Below are positions 25,286 through 33,135 of a DNA stretch of 33,135 nucleotides, in pieces. The stretch comes from Pseudonocardia sp. (GTDB lineage: Bacteria > Actinomycetota > Actinomycetes > Mycobacteriales > Pseudonocardiaceae), in assembly GCA_026785945.1 (NCBI GenBank), contig JAJAZD010000177.1:1-33135 (forward strand). Direction: 5' to 3'. The notes below the pieces were generated by a model. It worked only from the letters and a program-made list of their open reading frames with translations. It did not search any database and had not been told where the DNA came from. The translations under genes were made by a program, and so were the position numbers. Position 1 is the first letter of the stretch. The number at the start of each line of letters is the position of its first letter.

Positions 25286-25894
25286 ATGAAACGACGTGAC
25301 CTGATCCGCGGGGCCGCCACCGTCATCCCGGCCTCGATCGCCCTACAGATGCTCGGCACCAAGTTCGCCTTCGCCCAGGACGGGGACTTCGACGGTCCGC
25401 TCGACGTCCTCAACTACGCCCTGACCCTCGAGTACCTCGAAGCGGAGTTCTACCGCCAGGGCAACGCGGCCGACCTGCTCGACGGCAAGGCCGCGGAGTA
25501 CCTGCAGAAGATCCAGACCGACGAGGAGACCCACGTCACCGTCCTGATGGACACGATCACGCAGCTGGGCGGCTCGCCCGTGCCGGCCCCGGGGGTCGAT
25601 TTCGGCCAGGCGTTCGCCTCGTCGGACAGCTACCTGGAGGCCGGGTACACCTTCGAGAACCTCGGGGTGTCCGCCTACCTGGGCGCGGCGCCGTCGCTGT
25701 TCGCGGAGAAGGAGCTGCTCTCGGCGGCGGCGAGCATCTTCGGGGTCGAGGCCCGGCACGCCGCCATCCTCGGTGTGTTGCTGGAGAAGCCGGCCGAGGG
25801 CGGGGTCTACATGGGCGCCACCGAAACTCCGATGAGCCGCGAGGAGGTGCTGCAGGCGGCCGCACCGTTCATCGTGTCCACCGTGACCCGCTGA
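25286..25894 (+). CDS. Tat-exported ferritin-like domain protein (paralogue)
   Basis: Signal MKRRDLIRG; LNYALTLEYLEAEFYRQG...DEETHVTVL...FGVEARHAAILGVLL. Confidence 0.88.
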   Translation: MKRRDLIRGAATVIPASIALQMLGTKFAFAQDGDFDGPLDVLNYALTLEYLEAEFYRQGNAADLLDGKAAEYLQKIQTDEETHVTVLMDTITQLGGSPVPAPGVDFGQAFASSDSYLEAGYTFENLGVSAYLGAAPSLFAEKELLSAAASIFGVEARHAAILGVLLEKPAEGGVYMGATETPMSREEVLQAAAPFIVSTVTR

Positions 25895-26295
25895 CCAAGG
25901 GCCCTGACCATCCGGCCCGACGCGGTACCTCAGCCGGCGGGCGCCGGCCGGGGAACCGCGCGGCTGAGTCTCGCACCGGGGCCTGTCGATGCCGGCGGCT
26001 CGCGCACGGGGTAGGGGGTCCGGCGCGGCGGTTGCCGGCCCACACACCGCGCTCCCGGGCACCAGGAGCACAAGGGGATGCGCAGCCCGACGGCAGCCGT
26101 GCGCGCGCCCCGAGACCCGCAGCTTTGATGCGCTGCGTGGCCGTGCCTCGCGCGCGGCCTGCCATGGGACGGACGACGTCGAGCCGAACATCGAACACCC
26201 CGTGCGCGGAACGGGGAGCACCGAACGAGACGGGACGCATGCCGTGTGCTCAGGGGGCGGGGTTCGGTACCCGGCGATACGGGGTAGTGACCGAG

Positions 26296-26928
26296 ATGAG
26301 CACCTCTCCGTCCGTCACGTCTCCGTCTCTCACCGCACTCGCCCTCAACTGCACCCTGAGCCCGTCGCCCGCCGGGTCGAGCACCCAGCTGATGATCGAC
26401 CAGGTGCTCGCGGCACTCGGCGAGCACGGCGTCACGGGCGGGTCGGTGCGGGTCGTCGACCATGATGTGCTGCCCGGCGTGGAGGCCGACATGGGTGACG
26501 GCGACGCCTGGCCCGGGATACGCCGCCGCATCCAGGCCGCGGACATCCTGCTGCTCGCCACCCCGACGTGGATGGGGCACCCGAGCAGCGTGACCCAGCG
26601 GGTACTCGAGCGGCTCGACGCCGAGATCTCCGAGACCGACGACCAGGGCCGCCCGGCGATGTTCGGCAAGGTGGCCCTCGTCGCGGTCGTCGGCAACGAG
26701 GACGGCGCTCACAAGATCACCGCGGACGTGTTCCAAGCCCTCAACGACGTGGGGTTCACCGTGCCGGCGCAAGGCGGTGTCTACTGGAACGGTGCGGCCA
26801 TGGAGAAGGTCGACTACAAGGACCTGGACGAGACCCCGGAGTCCGTTGCGTCGGCGCAGAAGGTGATGGCGGGCAACGCCGCGCACCTCGCGAGGTTGTT
26901 GCGCACGCAGCAGTACCCCGCGCTCTGA
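26296..26928 (+). CDS. NADPH-dependent FMN reductase / flavodoxin-like oxidoreductase
   Basis: LALNCTLSPSPAGSSTQLM, ADILLLATPTWMGHPSSVTQRVLERLD, flavodoxin-like motifs. Confidence 0.85.
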   Translation: MSTSPSVTSPSLTALALNCTLSPSPAGSSTQLMIDQVLAALGEHGVTGGSVRVVDHDVLPGVEADMGDGDAWPGIRRRIQAADILLLATPTWMGHPSSVTQRVLERLDAEISETDDQGRPAMFGKVALVAVVGNEDGAHKITADVFQALNDVGFTVPAQGGVYWNGAAMEKVDYKDLDETPESVASAQKVMAGNAAHLARLLRTQQYPAL

Positions 26929-26934
26929 CGCGCG

Positions 26935-27696
26935 TCAACGACCGGGGTGGGCGAAACGCACGGTCAGCCACTCGAACCGGCCCGGCGCGGTCCCGCTCGG
27001 GGCCTTCACCACCCCGCCGGCGCCGGCCGTCGGGGGGGCTGGCGGGTGGGCCATCTGCCCCGCCAGCCTGCGCAGGGCGTGCCGGTAGAAGCGCAACTGC
27101 GTCCGGCGTCCGAACAGCCGGAACCCGAGGGCGAACAGCGGGTTGCGGATCGGAGCACGACGCGAGTGGGCCACGATCCGGAACTCGACCCGACCCGTGT
27201 CGATCTCCTTCCCGATCTCGTAGGTCAGCCGTCCCTGCTCGAGGTGCCCCTGCAGGGTCTGGTAGGACCAGCCGACCACGCGCTCGGGCCCGTGTGGCCC
27301 GGTCCGCAGCTCGTCGTGCCGGGCGGTGATGCGCACCCCCATCAGGAAGCGCAGCACCAGGAACCTGCCTTCCAGCAGCATGTCGCGCCCGACGAGATCG
27401 CCGGGAAGGCGGTACGCCGCCCGCAGGATGGCCGGATCGCTGAACTCGTAGCTGTTGACCAACGCGTCGGCCGTCTCGACGAGCCCGCCGGGCTCGGGCT
27501 CACCCGGTGCCTCGCAACCCAGCGGCACGGTCCACCGGTCCTGGTGCCAGCCGGTCGTCACGTGCGGCGGGGCAGCGGACTCGTCGTAGTTGACGGGACG
27601 GTCGCGCAGGTCGGCGACGGCTCGGACGACGTCGAACGTGCTCAGGACGACCTCGCGGGAGTGGTGATCACCCGTTTTGGGTACCCACGCAACCAT
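26935..27696 (-). CDS. DUF1990-like protein
   Basis: YQTLQGHLEQGRLTYEIGKEIDTGRVEFRIVAHSRRAPIRNPLFALGFRLFGRRTQLRFYRHALRRL; start codon uncertain. Confidence 0.72.
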   Translation of the reverse strand: MVAWVPKTGDHHSREVVLSTFDVVRAVADLRDRPVNYDESAAPPHVTTGWHQDRWTVPLGCEAPGEPEPGGLVETADALVNSYEFSDPAILRAAYRLPGDLVGRDMLLEGRFLVLRFLMGVRITARHDELRTGPHGPERVVGWSYQTLQGHLEQGRLTYEIGKEIDTGRVEFRIVAHSRRAPIRNPLFALGFRLFGRRTQLRFYRHALRRLAGQMAHPPAPPTAGAGGVVKAPSGTAPGRFEWLTVRFAHPGR

Positions 27697-28411
27697 GTCG
27701 CTACGCCCACTTCTCGGCCCGTCCGGAGCGCACCGGATCGGCATCCTGTTGCGCCGGCCGGTCGGGCTGATCCGCGCGACGTTGCGGTACCTCGGGCGGA
27801 CCACGCCGGTGCACCGAAGCCAGAGCGACGGGGACCGCGGTGACATCCCCCCACCGATCGCGCCGGGCGAGGACGTGCAAACCGTGCAGGACGGTGTGGG
27901 CCCGCTGCTGCGCCGCCGCTACTCGGTACTGATCGACGGCGCGGACATCTCGCCGGAGACGCTCATCGCCGGCTTCGGCGCCGCGCCCAACAGGGGCGCG
28001 CCCGCCGACGTCGCCGTGTTCGTCAAGACCGAGGGCAGGCCCGGCGTGATCGCGGCGGGCGACGAGTTCCTCATCCGCATGCCCGGCCCGTGGGACGGGC
28101 CGGTGCGGGTCGCCACGGCGACGCCGACGTCGTTCCGGCTCGTGACGCTGCGCGGGCACCTGGAGGCGGGGCAGATCGAGTTCCGCTCGCGTCACGAGGA
28201 CGGGGCCCTGCTGTTCGAGATCGAGTCCTGGGCGCGGCCCGGCGACCGCCTCTCGCATGTGCTGTACAACCGGTTGTGGGTGGCCAGGGAGGTCCAGCTC
28301 AACCTCTGGGTCGAGACCTGCATCCGGCTGGCGGCCCGCAGCGGCGGACAGGTCCGCAACGGGGTGCAGGTCCACACCCGCACGGTGCCGGAGGAACCCG
28401 CCACGGGGTGA
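27695..28411 (+). CDS. DUF1990-like protein (divergent neighbour)
   Basis: TLRGHLEAGQIEFRSRHEDGALLFEIESWARPGDRLSHVLYNRLWVAREVQLNLWVETC. Confidence 0.65.
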   Translation: MSLRPLLGPSGAHRIGILLRRPVGLIRATLRYLGRTTPVHRSQSDGDRGDIPPPIAPGEDVQTVQDGVGPLLRRRYSVLIDGADISPETLIAGFGAAPNRGAPADVAVFVKTEGRPGVIAAGDEFLIRMPGPWDGPVRVATATPTSFRLVTLRGHLEAGQIEFRSRHEDGALLFEIESWARPGDRLSHVLYNRLWVAREVQLNLWVETCIRLAARSGGQVRNGVQVHTRTVPEEPATG

Positions 28412-28428
28412 GCGGTCGCCCTCACCCC
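28405..28428. terminator. Bidirectional hairpin at a convergent gene junction
   Basis: GGGGTGAG - CGGTCGCC - CTCACCCC, overlapping both stop codons. Confidence 0.6.
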
Positions 28429-29063
28429 CTGGGAGTTCGTGACGGCACAGCGTCCTCGATCACGCTGCGGGGCGCGGGTGGTCCCAACAGCGTGTTCGCG
28501 GTGCGCAGGACGTGCGCCCGCACGGCGTCGGCGTCCCGCGTGGCCGCGGCCCGGGTCGCCGGGCCCGGTGTCGAACGCAGCAGGGTGATCCCCAGCAGCC
28601 ACGCGAGCAGGAGTTCGGCGCGCAGCACCGCGTCGGCCCTGTCGTCGGTGTCCACCAGCGATGCGAAGGCGGACGTGTAGGCGGCCCCGAGCTCGGCGCG
28701 CAGCTCCTCACCGACCACTGAGCTCCCCGCGCCGCGCAGCACCGCGAGGAAGGGCTCGGCGGTGCGTGCGGCGTCGGGGTCGAGGATCGCGGTGAGGGTG
28801 CGATCGAGCAGATCGGTGCGCGGTCCGCCGGCCAGGAGGTCCATGGCCTGGCCTCGCACCGCCTCGGCGAACAGGCCCTCCTTGTTGCCGAAGTAGCGGA
28901 ACAGCAGTGCCTGGTTCACCCCGGCCCGGTCGGCGACCGCCCGCACGGTCGTGTCGACGTACCCCGCGGCGGCGAACAGCTCGCGTGCCGCGTCCAGCAG
29001 GGCCCGTCGCGTCGCGGCGGAGTCCCGGACGCGGCCGGGCCCGGTCGACGCAGATCGGGCCAT
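28422..29063 (-). CDS. TetR-family transcriptional regulator
   Basis: TRRALLDAARELFAAAGYVDTTVRAVADRAGVNQALLFRYFGNKEGLFAEAV HTH. Confidence 0.93.
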   Translation of the reverse strand: MARSASTGPGRVRDSAATRRALLDAARELFAAAGYVDTTVRAVADRAGVNQALLFRYFGNKEGLFAEAVRGQAMDLLAGGPRTDLLDRTLTAILDPDAARTAEPFLAVLRGAGSSVVGEELRAELGAAYTSAFASLVDTDDRADAVLRAELLLAWLLGITLLRSTPGPATRAAATRDADAVRAHVLRTANTLLGPPAPRSVIEDAVPSRTPRG

Positions 29064-29207
29064 CTCGTCTCCTCCCGCACGTGTGCCGAGGATCAGAACA
29101 CGGGCGCGGGTGCGGGGTCGGGCCGCCCCGGGCAGGAGGAGCCGACCCACGTCACCCGAGCGGACCGGGGCCCGCGTCGAGGAGGCCGCCGAGCACCGGG
29201 CACGCCC

Positions 29208-29618
29208 CTACCCCGCGCAGCTTCGCATGATCTTGGCGATCTCCTGGTCGAGGTCCGTCCAGGTGGACTCGTCGCCCAGCGCGACCACGCCGAAGGTGGA
29301 GTCCACGAACTGCTCGAGCAGGTCCCGGTCGACCTCGAGGACGGCGCGCCCGTCGGTGGAGCGGATCTCGATCTCCACGATGTCGTAGCCCTGTACCCGC
29401 TGCGGACTCATCCGGACGTCCCCGTGCCCGGCCGGGTGCGAGAGCGACGCGATCACGAGGTCGCGGGCCACCGCCCACTCCACCCACCGGTCGTGCCCGG
29501 CGCGGACGGCGAGGATGACCGCGAACGGGTCGGTGGCCGTGTAGGTCCAGCGCGTGACGACGGGGCCGGGCCGGCCGTGCAGCACGGTGAACATGTCCTG
29601 CTGGACCGGATTGCTCAT
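29208..29618 (-). CDS. SsgA-like (SALP) sporulation/cell division regulator
   Basis: WTYTATDPFAVILAVR...VEWAVARDLVIASLSHPAGHGDVRMSPQ...LDQEIAKIM. Confidence 0.85.
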   Translation of the reverse strand: MSNPVQQDMFTVLHGRPGPVVTRWTYTATDPFAVILAVRAGHDRWVEWAVARDLVIASLSHPAGHGDVRMSPQRVQGYDIVEIEIRSTDGRAVLEVDRDLLEQFVDSTFGVVALGDESTWTDLDQEIAKIMRSCAG

Positions 29619-29861
29619 TCTCGTCGCCCCCTGGGGCCCGCGTCCCGTCGCGCTGGTCGCGGCGGTCTCATGGAGGGAATCGCCGTCCACGGCCGGAACG
29701 CTGCACTTCGGGGTGCTGTTCACCCGAACCGGTGGCGGCACGGCGGGGTCGGCCGGAGGGGGCGCGGCGTGAGAGCGGCGCGTCTCCGAACGGAGCTACG
29801 ACGGTGGGCGGCTCGATCATTAGGGTGCGGGCGGCAGAGCGGCTACTTCCCGAGGTGACCC

Positions 29862-31547
29862 ATGAACCCGTCCTCACAGGCCTTCTACGCTGCGCGCGAG
29901 TTCCTGGTGACGCACCGCGAGGACTACGACACCGCCTACCGGGACTTCCGCTGGCCGGAGATCGACGAGTTCAACTGGGCGCTCGACCATTTCGACGCCG
30001 TCGCCGCCGACCCGGCGCGGGGTGGCGCCCGGGCCCTGTGGATCGTCGAACAGGACGGGTCGGACGCGCACTGGACCTTCGCCGAGCTCTCGGCGCGCTC
30101 GAACCGGGTGGCCAACTGGCTGCGGGCCCAGGGCGTCGGGCGCGGGGACCGGATCGTCCTCATGCTCGGCAACCAGGTCGAGCTGTGGGAGACGTTGCTC
30201 GCCGCGATGAAGCTCGGCGCGGTCGTCATCCCGGCGACGCCGCTGCTGCACGCGGCCGATCTGCGCGACCGGTTCGACCGCGGCGCGGTGCGGCACGTGA
30301 TCGTCGGGGGCGCGGACGCCGCGAAGTTCGACGACGTCGCCGGCGACTACACGCGCATCGCGGTCGGTGACGCCCCGGCGGGCTGGCTGGACTACGCCGA
30401 CGCCGGCGACGCCGCGGCCGACTTCACTCCGGACGACGTCACCCGTGGTACCGACACGCTGCTGCTCTACTTCACCTCCGGCACGACGGCCACGCCGAAG
30501 CTCGTGGAGCACACCCACGCGTCCTACCCGGTGGGACATCTGTCCACGATGTACTGGATCGGGCTCGAACGCGGTGACGTCCACCTCAACATCTCCTCGC
30601 CGGGCTGGGCCAAGCACGCGTGGAGCAACGTCTTCGCCCCGTGGATCGCCGAGGCGTGCGTGCTGGTCATGAACTACGCGAGGTTCGACGCGCAGGGCGT
30701 GCTCGGGGTGCTCGACCGGTGCGGCGTCACCAGCTTCTGCGCGCCGCCGACGGTCTGGCGGATGCTCATCCAGGCCGACCTGTCGGGGCTCGCGAACCCG
30801 CCGAGCAAGGTCGTGGGGGCGGGGGAGCCGCTGAACCCCGAGGTGATCGAGCAGGTCGAGAAGGCCTGGGGCGTCCGGATCCGCGACGGGTTCGGGCAGA
30901 CCGAGAGCACCGTGCAGATCGGCAACCCGCCAGGACAGGCGGTCAAGCCCGGCTCGATGGGCCGTCCGATCCCGGGGTACCCGATCGTCCTCGTGGATCC
31001 GGCGACGGGGGAGCGGGCCGACGAGGGTGAGATCTGCATCGACCTTGCGGCGCGTCCGCTCGGGCTGATGGTCGGCTACGCCGGGGATCCCGAGCGTGAC
31101 GCCGAGGCGATGGCCGGCGGGTACTACCACACCGGTGACGTCGGCTCCCGTGATGCGGACGGCTACATCACCTACGTGGGGCGCGCCGACGACGTGTTCA
31201 AGGCCAGCGACTACCGCATCAGCCCGTTCGAGCTGGAGAGCGTGCTCATCGAGCATCCGGCGGTGGCCGAGGCCGCGATCGTCCCGTCGCCGGACCCGGT
31301 GCGCCTCGCCGTTCCCAAGGCCTACGTGGTTCTGGCCGCCGGTTTCGAGCCGACGCAGGAGACGGCCGACTCGATCCTGACCTTCGCCCGCGACAACCTC
31401 GCCCCCTACAAGCGGATCCGGCGCCTGGAGTTCGCCCCGTTGCCCAAGACGATCTCGGGCAAGATCAGGAGGGTGGAGCTGCGGGCGCGCGAGACCGAGC
31501 TGCACGCCGACGTGACCGCCACACCGCCGGGTGAGTTCACCCTGTAG
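29862..31547 (+). CDS. Acyl-CoA synthetase / AMP-dependent ligase (medium-chain type)
   Basis: YFTSGTTATPKLVEHTH, DGFGQTEST, YYHTGDVGSRDADGYITYVGRADDVFKASDYRISPFELE, KTISGKIRRVELR. Confidence 0.93.
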   Translation: MNPSSQAFYAAREFLVTHREDYDTAYRDFRWPEIDEFNWALDHFDAVAADPARGGARALWIVEQDGSDAHWTFAELSARSNRVANWLRAQGVGRGDRIVLMLGNQVELWETLLAAMKLGAVVIPATPLLHAADLRDRFDRGAVRHVIVGGADAAKFDDVAGDYTRIAVGDAPAGWLDYADAGDAAADFTPDDVTRGTDTLLLYFTSGTTATPKLVEHTHASYPVGHLSTMYWIGLERGDVHLNISSPGWAKHAWSNVFAPWIAEACVLVMNYARFDAQGVLGVLDRCGVTSFCAPPTVWRMLIQADLSGLANPPSKVVGAGEPLNPEVIEQVEKAWGVRIRDGFGQTESTVQIGNPPGQAVKPGSMGRPIPGYPIVLVDPATGERADEGEICIDLAARPLGLMVGYAGDPERDAEAMAGGYYHTGDVGSRDADGYITYVGRADDVFKASDYRISPFELESVLIEHPAVAEAAIVPSPDPVRLAVPKAYVVLAAGFEPTQETADSILTFARDNLAPYKRIRRLEFAPLPKTISGKIRRVELRARETELHADVTATPPGEFTL

Positions 31548-31562
31548 CGCGGCCGGAGCCGT

Positions 31563-32213
31563 TCACGCGGTCGGCGGGCGGTGGTGGCCCGCGTAGTGCC
31601 CCGGCCACTCCCGGTACGGGATGCGGGTGGTCTCCAGCAGCTCCCCGATGGTCGACCACTCGTCACGGCCCAGCCGGGCCAGGGGCCGGAGCTTCTCGAT
31701 CGACGGGAGCCCGCCGCGGTGGGCGTCGCCGTCGAACACGTCGGTCGCCACGGACGCGTGCACGACCCGGCCGATGACCACCGTGGAGTCACCGAGCTCG
31801 ATCGCCTGGTGCAGGCGGCACTCCAGCGCCACCGGTGACTCGGCCACCCGCGGCGGCGCCACCACGGTGCTCGGCTGCGGGGTCAGGCCGACCTGCTCGA
31901 ACTCGCTGACGCCGTGCGGGAAGTCCGTTCCGGTCGCGTTGACCTGGGCGAACAGTGGCTCGGTTGCCAGGCAGACCACGAACTCACCGGTCTCGCGTGC
32001 GTTGCGCAGCGAGTCCTTGTCCCCCACGCTCGTGAACTGCACCATCGGTGGATCGACACACGACACGGTGAAGAACGAGTGTGGGGCGAGGTTGTCCCCA
32101 CCGCCGGCCGATCGGGTGGACACCCACGCGATGGGACGGGGGACCACCACGGAGGTGAGCAGCCGGTAGAACGCCCGGGGGCCCAGCTCGCCGGGGTCGA
32201 GTTCGGTGCGCAT
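31563..32213 (-). CDS. Flavin reductase-like domain protein
   Basis: YRLLTSVVVPRPIAWVSTRSAGGGDNLAPHSFFTVSCVDPPMVQFTS; alternative start at 32222. Confidence 0.88.
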   Translation of the reverse strand: MRTELDPGELGPRAFYRLLTSVVVPRPIAWVSTRSAGGGDNLAPHSFFTVSCVDPPMVQFTSVGDKDSLRNARETGEFVVCLATEPLFAQVNATGTDFPHGVSEFEQVGLTPQPSTVVAPPRVAESPVALECRLHQAIELGDSTVVIGRVVHASVATDVFDGDAHRGGLPSIEKLRPLARLGRDEWSTIGELLETTRIPYREWPGHYAGHHRPPTA

Positions 32214-32298
32214 CGGGCCCATGATCCCACGCCGCGGTCCCCCGGCCATGGTCGGCTGCGGCGCCCGCCGCGCGCCGACCCGACGTACCGTCGCGGGC

Positions 32299-33135
32299 GT
32301 GAGATCCCGCGTGTGGGTGCGCCCGCTGGGCCTGCTGCTGGGGACGGCCGTCGACGTCGCGTTCGGCGACCCGCGCCGCGGGCACCCGGTCGCCGGTTTC
32401 GGGTCGCTCGCCGCCGCGCTGGAACGCCGCTGGTACGCCGATCGCCGCGCCGCCGGCGTCGCGTACACGGCGGTTCTCGTCGGTGGTGCGGTGCTGGTCG
32501 GCCACCGGATCGAGGCGATCGGGGCGCGGCGACCCGTCGCGGGCGTGGCCCTCACGGCCGCCGCGACATGGGCGGTGCTCGGGGGTGAGTCGCTGGCCGC
32601 GCACGGCGTCGCGCTGGCCGCCGAGCTCAGCGCCGACGACCTGGGAGCGGCCCGGGAGCGGATGCCGTCGCTGTGCGGGCGGGACCCGGCGTCCCTCGAC
32701 ACGGCGGGAATGGCCCGGGCCGGCACCGAGTCGATGGCGGAGAACACCTCGGACGCGGTCGTCGCGCCGCTGCTCTGGGGAGCGTTCGCCGGTGTGCCGG
32801 GCCTGCTGGGCTACCGGGCGGTGAACACGCTCGACGCGATGGTCGGCTACCGGTCGGCCCGCTACCTGCGTTTCGGGTGGGCATCGGCCCGGCTCGACGA
32901 CCTCGCGAACCTCCTGCCCGCTCGGGCCGCCGCGCTGCTGTTCGCCGTGCTGGCTCCCACCGTCGGTGGCTCGTCGCGCGCGGCGCTCACGGCGTGGCAC
33001 CGGGACGCGCGCACGCATCCCAGCCCCAACGCGGGCCCCGTCGAGGCGTCCGCCGCCGGCGCGTTGGGTGTCGAGTTGGGCGGCCGGACCGTCTACGCCC
33101 ACCGCGTGGAGGAGCGGCCGCGGCTCGGCGAGGGC
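32299..33135 (+). CDS. cobD: Adenosylcobinamide-phosphate synthase CobD/CbiB, 3' end beyond window
   Basis: VDVAFGDPRRGHPVAGFG; ESMAENTSDAVVAPLLWGAFAGVPGLLGYRAVNTLDAMVGYRS; open to the last base. Confidence 0.92.
   Translation, partial: MRSRVWVRPLGLLLGTAVDVAFGDPRRGHPVAGFGSLAAALERRWYADRRAAGVAYTAVLVGGAVLVGHRIEAIGARRPVAGVALTAAATWAVLGGESLAAHGVALAAELSADDLGAARERMPSLCGRDPASLDTAGMARAGTESMAENTSDAVVAPLLWGAFAGVPGLLGYRAVNTLDAMVGYRSARYLRFGWASARLDDLANLLPARAAALLFAVLAPTVGGSSRAALTAWHRDARTHPSPNAGPVEASAAGALGVELGGRTVYAHRVEERPRLGEG

Noticed and set aside
29874-31505. 543-aa minus-strand ORF
   Set aside because: Fully antisense to the clear acyl-CoA synthetase; Arg/His/Asp-rich spurious translation.

Overview
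High-GC actinobacterial DNA, probably Pseudonocardiaceae-like (inferred from codon bias and gene families only). The first ~2.7 kb is visibly lower in GC. It holds two membrane-anchored proteins of unknown function with similar ectodomains and a trypsin-like serine protease. Next comes an IS1380-type insertion sequence with recognisable terminal inverted repeats and a probable CTAG target duplication, but a frameshifted transposase, followed by a tRNA 3'-end fragment. The clearest system is an oleA-oleBC-oleD operon (long-chain olefin / beta-lactone pathway, with OleB and OleC fused), which is a known system. Downstream are a cytoplasmic-looking collagen-like protein and a region rich in decayed genes: LtrA, alpha/beta-hydrolase, PAS, membrane protein, VOC, GAF, DUF1116 and FxLD-type methyltransferase fragments. 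Intact genes include a methyltransferase, a DUF3558-like lipoprotein, an AlkD-like protein, STAS and two tandem GAF-ANTAR regulators, a sortase with two Tat ferritin-like proteins, an FMN reductase, two divergent DUF1990-like genes, TetR, an SsgA-like protein, an acyl-CoA synthetase, a flavin reductase and a cobD truncated by the window end. I found no CRISPR array and no complete tRNA or rRNA. The best candidate for something undescribed is the low-GC protease/membrane-protein module at the left edge, but this is a hypothesis. All family assignments come from reading motifs, not from database searches.
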